From assembly GCF_000355805.1 (NCBI RefSeq), contig NZ_CM001837.1, positions 447,434 to 511,433 of the forward strand: 64,000 nucleotides of DNA. Reading direction: 5' to 3'. This stretch comes from Dokdonia sp. PRO95 (lineage in GTDB: Bacteria > Bacteroidota > Bacteroidia > Flavobacteriales > Flavobacteriaceae). This document shows positions 25,825 through 34,362 of this stretch, one piece after another; position 1 is the stretch's first letter, and each line of letters opens with the position of its first letter. The translations under genes and the position numbers were made by a program. The notes beneath the pieces were generated by a model. It was not told the origin of the DNA, searched no databases, and worked only from the letters and a program-made list of their open reading frames with translations.

Positions 25825-27297
25825 ATGGAAGAAGAAGATATCAAACTTATATTTGGCTTAAAGCTACGCCAGATAAGGACTGACAAGAATTTATCACTTT
25901 TTGGACTATCAAAACTTACAGGGCTTTCAAAATCATATTTAAATGAAATTGAAAATGGAAAAAAATATCCTAAACCAGATAAGATTGTCACACTTTCTGA
26001 AAAATTAGACATTCCATATGATCAAATGGTCTCTTTGAAACTTGATAAAAATCTTGCTCCCATAGGAGAGATTTTAAAATCAAAGATTCTCAAAGAGATA
26101 CCTCTTGAGCTTTTTGGGATTAAGGAAAGTGACTTAATAGATATTGTATCTAATGCTCCAGCCAAGGTCAATGCTTTTATAAGCACAATTATAGAGATAG
26201 CGCAACACTACAACTTTAGCAGAGAAAGCTTCTTTCTAGCCTCTGTGCGATCATTTCAAGAGGCAAACAATAACTACTTTGACAACGTAGAGCAAAAAGT
26301 GCTCGACTTTGTTAAGTCTTATCAAATAAATCAAGGACAGGGTATCTTATCAAATGAACTAGAGGAAATTCTCATAGAAGAGTACAACTACACCATAAAA
26401 AATGATGAACTAGACAAACACGAGGATTTAGATAACCTCCGATCTGTTTTTATTCCAAAATCACGATCGCTACTAGTCGCGGGTGATATAGATGAGTCAC
26501 AACGCACATTTATCTACGCAAAGGAAATAGCCTATAATTATCTAAACATTACAGAAAGGCTATACACGTTCCCGTGGATTCTTTTTGAAACTTTTGACCA
26601 AGTGCTCAATAATTTTTATGCCTCTTACTTTGCTGGAGCATTAATCATTCCAAGAAAAAACCTCACAACTAAAATCAAAGATATTTTTAAGGAGCGTACT
26701 TTTCAAAAAGATACTTTTGAGCACATTACAAATGAATTTAACGCATCACCTGAGTCTTTCTATCAGCGACTTACAAATATCCTACCTAAAGAATTCAACA
26801 TTAAAAACTTGTTTTTCTTGCGGTTTACGCACAAACTTAACGACACAAAATTTCACCTCACAAAGGAGCTACACCTAGCACACCAGCACGCACCAAGAGC
26901 TAATGAGAGTGATGAACACTATTGCAGAAGATGGGTGTCACTACAAGTACTTAAAGATCTATCTAAGAGTAGCGAGAATAGTAAGTTTGACTTGCAAATT
27001 TCTAATTATGAAAATGAAGGTGTACGGTACTTAGTTTTATCTACCGCTACAAAGGACCCCTTTAAAGAAGACAAGTTTAGAAGCATAAGCATAGGTCTCC
27101 TCATCAACAAACAACTAGAGCGCAAAATAAAATTCCTTAAGGATCCAAATATCCCCACGCGTAATGTAGGAGTAACTTGCGAGCGTTGCGCCATTAAAGA
27201 TTGTGAAGTGCGACAAGCTCCACCTAAGGTTCTAGACCGAACTTCAAAAAACAAAAACATTGCAGCCATTGTGAAGCAGCTTAATGATGAGCATTAA
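25825..27297 (+). CDS. XRE/ScfR (RamB-like) regulator of acetate and glyoxylate metabolism
   Basis: The 490-residue protein has an N-terminal XRE-type helix-turn-helix at about residues 8-65 (LRQIRTDKNLSLFGLSKLTG, SYLNEIENGKKYPKP). The long middle part is an IrrE/ImmA-like sensor region, and the C-terminal domain ends in a cysteine cluster, VTCERCAIKDCEVRQAPP. The architecture matches the short-chain-fatty-acyl regulator family, which includes RamB of Corynebacterium and Mycobacterium. It is divergent from aceB-aceA, so it probably senses an acyl-CoA or acetate state and controls the shunt and itself. Whether it activates or represses cannot be seen. Confidence 0.85.
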   Translation: MEEEDIKLIFGLKLRQIRTDKNLSLFGLSKLTGLSKSYLNEIENGKKYPKPDKIVTLSEKLDIPYDQMVSLKLDKNLAPIGEILKSKILKEIPLELFGIKESDLIDIVSNAPAKVNAFISTIIEIAQHYNFSRESFFLASVRSFQEANNNYFDNVEQKVLDFVKSYQINQGQGILSNELEEILIEEYNYTIKNDELDKHEDLDNLRSVFIPKSRSLLVAGDIDESQRTFIYAKEIAYNYLNITERLYTFPWILFETFDQVLNNFYASYFAGALIIPRKNLTTKIKDIFKERTFQKDTFEHITNEFNASPESFYQRLTNILPKEFNIKNLFFLRFTHKLNDTKFHLTKELHLAHQHAPRANESDEHYCRRWVSLQVLKDLSKSSENSKFDLQISNYENEGVRYLVLSTATKDPFKEDKFRSISIGLLINKQLERKIKFLKDPNIPTRNVGVTCERCAIKDCEVRQAPPKVLDRTSKNKNIAAIVKQLNDEH

Positions 27298-27329
27298 GAA
27301 TACTAGCGTACACAAGTGGGCTTAACTCC

Positions 27330-27408
27330 CTAGCCCCGATTGTAATGAAAATCCCACAGCTGCCTGGCGAAGCCGGCGCGAGGAATTGCAATGAAAGCGG
27401 GAAACTAG
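27330..27408 (+). ncRNA. structured GC-rich intergenic element (Bacteroidetes repeat, possible RNA motif)
   Basis: A GC-rich island in AT-rich DNA, bounded by CTAGCCCCG and CGGGAAACTAG. It contains two similar blocks, GATTGTAATGAAAATCC and AATTGCAATGAAAGCGG, around a GC-rich hairpin (CTGCCTGGCGAAGCCGGCGC). I recall elements with the same AGCCCCGAT ... GCGGGAAA ends between many flavobacterial genes. It may correspond to an Rfam Bacteroidetes motif such as Flavo-1, but I cannot confirm that. Strand is uncertain. Confidence 0.4.
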
Positions 27409-27446
27409 ATACCACAAATACTATAAGGTGATGCTCCTAAAACAAA

Positions 27447-27475
27447 AAACCCAAACATTGCTGTTTGGGTTTCTA
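27447..27475. terminator. bidirectional terminator between the regulator and queA
   Basis: AAACCCAAACA (27447-27457) pairs perfectly with TGTTTGGGTTT (27462-27472) over a 4-base loop. An A-run lies to the left and Ts to the right, so it can serve both convergent genes. Confidence 0.88.
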
Positions 27476-27493
27476 TAGTTATATATGTTGAAA

Positions 27494-28543
27494 TTAGATA
27501 ATCAACATTGCATCTCCGTAAGAGTAGAATTTATATTTCTCTTTTACCGCTTCTTCATAAGCTTTCTTCATAAAGTCATGACCTGCAAATGCAGAAACCA
27601 TCATTAATAAAGTAGACTTAGGCGTGTGAAAGTTTGTAATCATACAATTTGCAATACTAAAATCGTATGGAGGGAAGATAAATTTGTTAGTCCATCCACC
27701 AAACTCGTTAAGAGTATTATTGCTAGAAACAGCACTCTCCATCACTCTCATTGAAGTTGTACCTACGGCACAAATACGACGTTTTTCCTTCAGCGCCTTG
27801 TTAATGATTTCTGTTGCTGGCTTATGTATATATGCCTCTTCACTATCCATTTTATGCTTAGATAGATCTTCTACCTCAACTGCACTGAAAGTTCCTAAAC
27901 CTACGTGTAGTGTAACCTCAGCAAAGTCTACTCCTTTAATTTCAAGACGCTTTAACAAGTGCTTTGAGAAGTGTAATCCTGCAGTAGGTGCTGCTACAGC
28001 TCCTTCTTCTGTTGCATAAATGGTCTGGTAGCGATCTTCATCTTCTGGCTCTACCTCTCTATTAATATATTTAGGTAATGGCGTTTCTCCTAATGAAGTT
28101 AGCTTTTTTCTAAACTCCTCATAAGATCCATCATATAAGAAACGAAGTGTACGTCCTCTTGATGTTGTATTATCAATTACCTCTGCTACTAGACTCTCAT
28201 CGTCACCAAAGTAAAGCTTGTTACCTATACGTATTTTACGTGCTGGATCTACAAGAACATCCCATAGGCGTGTTTCTGAGTTAAGCTCTCTAAGTAAGAA
28301 TACCTCGATACGTGCTCCAGTTTTTTCTTTATTACCGTATAAACGCGCTGGAAAAACCTTAGTATTATTAAGCACCATCACATCTTCCGGCTCAAAATAA
28401 TCAATAATGTCTTTAAACATTTTGTGCTCGATAGTCTGCTCTTTGCGGTTAAGTACCATAAGGCGTGACTCGTCACGATTTTCGGCTGGGCGATCTGCCA
28501 GTAATTCATCTGGCAAATCAAAGTTAAAATGTGATAACTTCAT
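27494..28543 (-). CDS. queA: tRNA preQ1(34) S-adenosylmethionine ribosyltransferase-isomerase
   Basis: QueA adds the cyclopentene ring precursor to preQ1 in tRNA during queuosine synthesis. The 349-residue length is normal. Motifs are [69 protein letters not shown] and [20 protein letters not shown]. aroA lies 100 bp upstream on the same strand. Confidence 0.97.
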   Translation of the reverse strand: MKLSHFNFDLPDELLADRPAENRDESRLMVLNRKEQTIEHKMFKDIIDYFEPEDVMVLNNTKVFPARLYGNKEKTGARIEVFLLRELNSETRLWDVLVDPARKIRIGNKLYFGDDESLVAEVIDNTTSRGRTLRFLYDGSYEEFRKKLTSLGETPLPKYINREVEPEDEDRYQTIYATEEGAVAAPTAGLHFSKHLLKRLEIKGVDFAEVTLHVGLGTFSAVEVEDLSKHKMDSEEAYIHKPATEIINKALKEKRRICAVGTTSMRVMESAVSSNNTLNEFGGWTNKFIFPPYDFSIANCMITNFHTPKSTLLMMVSAFAGHDFMKKAYEEAVKEKYKFYSYGDAMLII

Positions 28544-28643
28544 AAAGGGTTTTTATTTTAGTTTTTGTGCTCACAAAAGCAGTATGAACCGCTCATTTGC
28601 AAGATCGCAAAGATACAATCTTGAGATAGGCGTTGTCAAGTGT

Positions 28644-29891
28644 TTAGCCAATTATCTCTTGACCAAACCCTAAAGTTTCTAAATCTTTCCAAAAATCTGG
28701 ATATGACTTAGACACCACACCCGCATCATCTATCAACAATGGAACCGATAGCGCTAGTGGCGCAAAAGCCATTGCCATACGATGATCATGATATGTCGCA
28801 ATCGTAATATTCTCGTTAAGCGCTGTTTCTTGTGGCAGTAAGGTAAGATCTGTGTCTGTTACCATAATCCCACCGCCTAGCTTTGTAATCTCTTCTCGTA
28901 GTGCTTCTAGCCTGTCTGTTTCTTTTATTTTGAGTGTATGCAATCCCGTGAGATGACATCCTACTCCTAGTCCTAAACAAGTAACTGCTATAGTCTGTGC
29001 AATATCTGGCGCATTTGCAAGATCCAAAGTGATTGTTTCAGGAAGTTCAAAATCTTTGGCTAGTGACAAGGTAAGTGTATCCCCATTAAATTCAGAAATT
29101 ACACCTAGCTGCTTATAAATATCTTGCAAGACCGCATCACCCTGCAAGCTATCTTCCTTATAACTGCTTATGGTTATAGAAGTGTCTAAAGTACGCTTTC
29201 GCGAAAGCGCAACAATACTATAAAAGTAAGATGCACTACTCCAGTCTGACTCTACTGTAATTTCCCTATGCTCGCTACTTTTTCTTCCTGGTTTGATAGT
29301 TATAATCTGACCTTCAAAAGTGGCCGCAATATCTAGCTGATGTAATAATGCTAGCGTCATGTTTATATATGGTACCGAAGTGATTTTACCATCGAGATGA
29401 ATGGTAAGTCCATTTTCTAGCGCTGCTCCCATCATCATAAGTGCAGAGATATACTGGCTGCTCACATTTGCCTTGAGCGTAACCTCACTTTTTGTGAGTG
29501 TACATCCTTTAATATGAAGCGGCGGATACCCATCATTTTTTACATAAGAAACTTGAGCACCTAACTGCTGCAATGCTTCTACAAGTATTGCCATAGGGCG
29601 CTGCTGCATGCGCTCGCTCCCCGTGAGCAATGTCTCTCTACCTTCTTGTATAGAAAAATAAGCGGTAAGAAAACGCATAGCCGTACCTGCATGGTAAATA
29701 TCTACCTCAGTATCCTTAGATGCTAGTGCCTTTTGCATCACCGCAGCATCATCACTATTTGAAATATTCTTTACCACAATACCATCAAAGAGCGCTTGTA
29801 AGATAAGCAGTCTGTTAGTCTCACTTTTTGACCCTGTGATTTGTATCTCACCACTGCTGCTGGCTGCAGTATGTTGTACTTTTAAGAGCAT
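28644..29891 (-). CDS. aroA: 3-phosphoshikimate 1-carboxyvinyltransferase (EPSP synthase)
   Basis: This sixth step of the shikimate pathway joins shikimate-3-phosphate and PEP. The protein has 415 residues, slightly short. Motifs are ITGSKSETNRLLILQAL, YHAGTAMRFLTAYF, KANVSSQYISALMMMG, the catalytic region LDLANAPDIAQTIAV, KIKETDRLEALREEI and YHDHRMAMAFAPLAL. The 16-bp palindrome at 29194-29209 is read in frame as ALSRKR ([12 protein letters not shown]), in a surface stretch between conserved motifs. mazG-like follows 6 bp upstream on the same strand. Confidence 0.94.
   Translation of the reverse strand: MLLKVQHTAASSSGEIQITGSKSETNRLLILQALFDGIVVKNISNSDDAAVMQKALASKDTEVDIYHAGTAMRFLTAYFSIQEGRETLLTGSERMQQRPMAILVEALQQLGAQVSYVKNDGYPPLHIKGCTLTKSEVTLKANVSSQYISALMMMGAALENGLTIHLDGKITSVPYINMTLALLHQLDIAATFEGQIITIKPGRKSSEHREITVESDWSSASYFYSIVALSRKRTLDTSITISSYKEDSLQGDAVLQDIYKQLGVISEFNGDTLTLSLAKDFELPETITLDLANAPDIAQTIAVTCLGLGVGCHLTGLHTLKIKETDRLEALREEITKLGGGIMVTDTDLTLLPQETALNENITIATYHDHRMAMAFAPLALSVPLLIDDAGVVSKSYPDFWKDLETLGFGQEIIG
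29194..29209. repeat. CGCTTTCGCGAAAGCG palindrome inside aroA
   Basis: A perfect 16-bp copy in the coding sequence, read in the frame that gives LSRKR. Confidence 0.95.
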
Positions 29892-29897
29892 AGGCTA

Positions 29898-30239
29898 TTA
29901 CTTCAATTTCTCATTATTGTGATGACGATCATGATCACGCTTAGTCTTTATATCAAGCTTTTTATCAAACGCTTCTTGAAGATTAACTCCTGTTTGGTTG
30001 GCAAGGCATAATACTACAAACATTACATCTGCAAGTTCCTCGCCTAGATCTTTGTTTTTATCACTTTCTTTCTCACTCTGCTCCCCATAGCGACGTGCAA
30101 TAATGCGCGCCACCTCTCCAACTTCTTCAGTAAGCTGAGCCATATTAGTAAGTTCATTAAAATAGCGCACTCCGTGAGCTTTTATCCAATCGTCTACTGC
30201 TTGTTGTGAGTCTGAAATGTTCATGTCTTTTTTTATCAA
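29898..30239 (-). CDS. MazG-like nucleotide pyrophosphohydrolase
   Basis: The protein has 113 residues. The all-alpha NTP pyrophosphohydrolase motifs are LTEEVGEVARII and, 25 residues on, LGEELADVMFVVLCLANQ, providing the EExxE and ExxD metal ligands. A His-rich tail (RDHDRHHNNEK) follows. It probably hydrolyses non-canonical or damaged NTPs. The ATG at 30239 gives MIKKDMNISDSQ; an internal ATG six codons later is equally possible. Confidence 0.82.
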   Translation of the reverse strand: MIKKDMNISDSQQAVDDWIKAHGVRYFNELTNMAQLTEEVGEVARIIARRYGEQSEKESDKNKDLGEELADVMFVVLCLANQTGVNLQEAFDKKLDIKTKRDHDRHHNNEKLK

Positions 30240-30279
30240 AACTACTTTGTTTTAATCAAAAGCCAAACTTATCCTACTA

Positions 30280-32289
30280 TTAGATTTTAGATAATACTAT
30301 TTTTTCTGTTTCCTTAGAAACTATTGCTTCATAGAATTTCTTTAAATCACCGTAGCTATCTGCCTCTAGAAATGACTCATTAATTGATCGTTGAACAGAA
30401 ATAGTAACCCCATTGACATTTTTTGATATAATGTATTTATAAAATCCGATGTTTCCAGCTAGACTTACAGATAATGACTCTGGCATACTTTCTACCTGAT
30501 AGCCGTCTGGAATTTCTATATTAAATATAAACCTACTCAAACGCCCATATTCATAATCTATAGGTAGTTTACGCTCTTCTTCTTTAAAGACATTTATTTC
30601 TTCGCCATAAAATAATAGTGGACTTATGTACATTTTATCACCTATCGTTTCAATATAATCATCTGCCCTTGACTTAAATGACAACTTGAGTGGCTTATAG
30701 ACATTATCTATTTCTTTTACCCCAAGATCAAGTATTTCATAATCTTTATAAATGGAAGATATATATATTGCCATTTCTGAAACATCTTTACCCGATAAAT
30801 TTTTACGCATTTTATATGCATCATTATTGGTATATCTATTATTTGCCATGACCATAGGCGAGTTCTCTTCGTCAATTTTCACATTAACAACAGCATCGTG
30901 GGTAGCTTGCTTTGCAATTAGTTTTATTTCTTCTGAGACTCCATCTTCTTTTAATAATCTACCTCCAAACCAATTAAGTAATTCTGGTTTAAGCACATTA
31001 GGACTTGACATCTTATCTGATGCATCAAGCAACAATAAATCTCCGTCTATTTTAGCACAAGCAATAACTGCATTAAATCCTGACTGGGTTGGAAATAAAA
31101 AAATCCCGTTAGACTTAGTTCCGAGTATCACTGGTGATGCGTCTATACCAGCATATTGAAGCATTGACACTAGGAGCAAGTTTATTTCAGTAAGGCTTCC
31201 CTTCGTTTCTTTATAGACACTAGATAAATTATCATTAACATATATACCGTAAAAACCATCCCAAACCATTTTAGTTTTAACATAATCATAAATGCGGAGT
31301 ATTGCTTCTTTTTTAGACAATCCGACAATTAGTTGATCAATATCATCTTTAAAAAATCCTTTTTTTCTGAGTTGCCCACCAAAATTAGGCGAGTCATAAA
31401 TTTGCTTTGCTACATCACCCCAGTTAGATGTATAAAATTCTGGCACTTGATTAGGGTAACGGGTAGCAGATAATTCAAATTGAAGTGTAGACCTATAGTT
31501 GTTTACATTTCCAGAAAACGGCTCTCTCTTAAGAGATGGAACATCATTCTGGACTACTGAGGATTCTATATCGTCAAATTCAAATACATTTGTTCCCTTT
31601 TTTTCCTTTATAGCCAATCCTTGAGCTTTTTGCTTGTAAGGAATTGATAATTTTCGGCCTCTTGAACTTGTGTTAATTTTGAATGGCAACCAGCCGCTTC
31701 TATGAATTTTATACTCAAGATACTCGGGAGCTTCAAAAGATAATCCCACCTTTTTTATAGGTATAGATTCTTGGAAGTAAAATTTATCAAATTTATTTAG
31801 ATAAGGCGTTCTTATGGAATATTCATACTCTATTACAGAACCGTTTTTTATGTTAGGCATTGTAAAAGTAACTTTTGTGTACCTCTCATTAATCTTCTCT
31901 TTATAAATCTGTTTTTTATCAAGTTTGATTTTTTCTACGTCTCCATCAAAATTGAAAGTATATGCCTTAAGGCCACTCAAAACCTCATTTGCACTGTTAT
32001 TAGCCCCTTGATACAAATAGACACTCACCGTTAACCAATCATTGTTGTCTTTGTTATAAATCTTTATGCGTTCCTGTCTTTTTATGAGACCTGTAAACCC
32101 TTTCTCTTTAGCATAAATAAAAGTAGTTTCAAAATTCCTGTACAATATAGCAGCCTTTGCCTCAGGCTCTAAAGGATGCTCTACTTCCAGCAACTCTTCT
32201 TTAGAAACCTTACCAAATTTATAATTTTGCGCTAAGCAAGTGGCTGAACAAAAACTTGCAATAAAAAAAAAGAGTAATAATTTATTCAT
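30280..32289 (-). CDS. DUF3857 protein with degenerate transglutaminase core (paralogue 1)
   Basis: The 669-residue protein has a signal peptide (MNKLLLFFFIASFCSATCLAQ), a DUF3857 domain (about residues 55-230; VIEYEYSIRTPYLNKFDKFYFQESIP) and a transglutaminase-like middle. Where the active enzyme in this operon reads GDCKG and GSHVI, this one reads SLTEI and FNAVI, so the catalytic Cys and His are absent; the LLLDASDK Asp remains. A catalytic role is therefore unlikely and a binding or structural role more so. It is very similar along its length to the next gene upstream, a tandem duplicate. Confidence 0.75.
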   Translation of the reverse strand: MNKLLLFFFIASFCSATCLAQNYKFGKVSKEELLEVEHPLEPEAKAAILYRNFETTFIYAKEKGFTGLIKRQERIKIYNKDNNDWLTVSVYLYQGANNSANEVLSGLKAYTFNFDGDVEKIKLDKKQIYKEKINERYTKVTFTMPNIKNGSVIEYEYSIRTPYLNKFDKFYFQESIPIKKVGLSFEAPEYLEYKIHRSGWLPFKINTSSRGRKLSIPYKQKAQGLAIKEKKGTNVFEFDDIESSVVQNDVPSLKREPFSGNVNNYRSTLQFELSATRYPNQVPEFYTSNWGDVAKQIYDSPNFGGQLRKKGFFKDDIDQLIVGLSKKEAILRIYDYVKTKMVWDGFYGIYVNDNLSSVYKETKGSLTEINLLLVSMLQYAGIDASPVILGTKSNGIFLFPTQSGFNAVIACAKIDGDLLLLDASDKMSSPNVLKPELLNWFGGRLLKEDGVSEEIKLIAKQATHDAVVNVKIDEENSPMVMANNRYTNNDAYKMRKNLSGKDVSEMAIYISSIYKDYEILDLGVKEIDNVYKPLKLSFKSRADDYIETIGDKMYISPLLFYGEEINVFKEEERKLPIDYEYGRLSRFIFNIEIPDGYQVESMPESLSVSLAGNIGFYKYIISKNVNGVTISVQRSINESFLEADSYGDLKKFYEAIVSKETEKIVLSKI

Positions 32290-32346
32290 ATTAAATTTTT
32301 AAAGTAAATAAAATCTAAAAAGTATCTATTCAGAAAATTTGATTCA

Positions 32347-34362
32347 CTAGGCTTTCTTGAAGACAACTTTCTCACTTTCTTTCTTAATAATCATCTCAAA
32401 AAAAGCTTTTAAAGATTTATAATAATCTACTGCTACTAATGGTGTATCTATAGTTCGTTGCACTGAAATAGATAAACCTGCCGTAGCGTTCGAGATATTA
32501 TATTTATAAGAAGCTATACCATCCACCATAGAAACCACTAATGGTTCTGGAAGAGTCTCTACAACGTAGCCCTCAGGAATACTTATATTGATGGTTATTC
32601 GATCCGAACGAGAATAATCAAAATCTACAGGTAGTGTTCTTTCATCGGACTTGAATAAATTCTCGTCTGTACTATAAAAAAATAATGGGTTCAAATAAAT
32701 TTTATCTCCTATAGTCTCAAAATAACTAGCAACATCTGCATCAAAAGATACACTTAAAGGCTTGTATGTATTTAATAAGTCAGAAACATTAAGATTTTCT
32801 ATTTCAGTATCATTAAATTCTGCAGACACTGCTGTGCTAAGTTCAGTCTCTTCTTTACCGTATAAAGATTTTCGCATTTCATAAGCATAATTATTTGAAA
32901 ATCTATTTTTTACCGATGCACTGGCAATTCCCGTATCATCAAAATTTACATTGGCAAGAGCATAGTGTATTGCTTGTGCATTTTTTAAAGTTATTGCCTT
33001 AGATACGCCATCATCTTCAACCATTCTTCCTCCAAACCAATTAAGTAGTTGACTTTTCAATATATTAGGACTACCTAATTTATCTGAAGCATCTAGCAAT
33101 ACTAATTCCCCCTCAATCTCTACTCCAGCTATAACAGCATTAAATCCAGTTCTCGTAGGGAAAAGGTAAATTCCATGAGATTTTGTACCTAATAAAATAG
33201 GATCTGCCTTAATTCCTGCATACTTCAACATTGACACAAGTAACAAATTAATATCTGCCATGTTTCCAATATTGTTTTTGAATGTACTAGCTGTACCATT
33301 CTCTACAAAAATCCCATAATTACCATTCCATGTAATCTTATTCCGGATGTAATCATAAATTTTCACAACCTTTTCTTTTTCTGACACCTCATTAATAAGC
33401 AGATCAACCTCATCCTTAAAAAAACCTTGTCTATTAAGTTGAGATCCAAAACCTGAAGATTTGTATATATTGCTAGCCACCTCATCCCAACTTGTTGCAA
33501 AGAACTCAGGTGCATCATTAGGAAAACGAGTCATTTCTAATTCAAACTGTAAAGTAGTACGGTAATTATTTACATTACCAGCATAAGGCTCTGATTTGAG
33601 AGATGGTACATTTTTTAAATTTACTTCAGAAATATCTTCTCTATACTTTATAGTCCGAGTTCTATTTTCCGGTTGTTTAATCTTAGAAGTTGATTTTTCC
33701 TTATACCTTATTTGAAAATTACCTTCTCGTGAACTTTTAGCAATAGAAAAAGGTACCCAACCATTGCGATGAGTTTTATAAACAAGATACTCAGGAGAAG
33801 CTAGAGTCATTTCTACTACATCAACAGGTATTGATTCTTGAAAGTAATACTTATCAAAAGTGGTTAAATACGGCGACCTGATACTATATTCATATTCTAT
33901 AATCGATCCGCTTTTTATATTGGGCATCGAAAAAGTTACCTTAGTATAATTCTCATTAACCTCCTCTTTGAAAATATTCTTTTTATCTAATTTCGTTTTC
34001 TCTATTTTCTCATCAAGATTATACGTATACGCTTTGAGACCATTTATATTTTCCGCACCTCCTGAGCCAGTATAAAGGAATATGCTAACTGATGCCCAAT
34101 CATTACCTTTCTCGTTATAAATTTTTATACGATTTTGAAAATTTGTAGTTGCTGTGAAGCCCTCGTCATTAGTGTAATTGAATTTTGTCCTAAATAATCT
34201 ATATAAAATTGCAGCATCAGCTTCCGGCTCATTAGGGTGCACATCTTGCATCAGTTCCTCTTTAGAGACTTTTCCAAATTTATAATTTTGTGAAAAGCAA
34301 GTGGCTGTAGAGAAACCTACGACAAAGAGAATGAGTAATAATCTATTCATATTGGTTATCAT
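32347..34362 (-). CDS. DUF3857 protein with degenerate transglutaminase core (paralogue 2)
   Basis: The 671-residue protein has a signal peptide ending CFSQ and the same layout as its downstream neighbour, with shared stretches such as NYKFGKVSKEEL, GSIIEYEYSIRSPYL, LLNWFGGR and YIRNKITWNGNYGI. The catalytic Cys position reads GNMADI and the His position GFNAVI, so it too lacks the dyad. The start overlaps the stop of the upstream gene (ATGA), giving translational coupling; a second ATG at 34350 would give MNRLLLILF and is also possible. Confidence 0.75.
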   Translation of the reverse strand: MITNMNRLLLILFVVGFSTATCFSQNYKFGKVSKEELMQDVHPNEPEADAAILYRLFRTKFNYTNDEGFTATTNFQNRIKIYNEKGNDWASVSIFLYTGSGGAENINGLKAYTYNLDEKIEKTKLDKKNIFKEEVNENYTKVTFSMPNIKSGSIIEYEYSIRSPYLTTFDKYYFQESIPVDVVEMTLASPEYLVYKTHRNGWVPFSIAKSSREGNFQIRYKEKSTSKIKQPENRTRTIKYREDISEVNLKNVPSLKSEPYAGNVNNYRTTLQFELEMTRFPNDAPEFFATSWDEVASNIYKSSGFGSQLNRQGFFKDEVDLLINEVSEKEKVVKIYDYIRNKITWNGNYGIFVENGTASTFKNNIGNMADINLLLVSMLKYAGIKADPILLGTKSHGIYLFPTRTGFNAVIAGVEIEGELVLLDASDKLGSPNILKSQLLNWFGGRMVEDDGVSKAITLKNAQAIHYALANVNFDDTGIASASVKNRFSNNYAYEMRKSLYGKEETELSTAVSAEFNDTEIENLNVSDLLNTYKPLSVSFDADVASYFETIGDKIYLNPLFFYSTDENLFKSDERTLPVDFDYSRSDRITINISIPEGYVVETLPEPLVVSMVDGIASYKYNISNATAGLSISVQRTIDTPLVAVDYYKSLKAFFEMIIKKESEKVVFKKA

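Noticed and set aside
30752-31159. 135-codon open frame antisense to the DUF3857 gene
   Set aside because: Shadow of a well-supported gene; no start signal or family.
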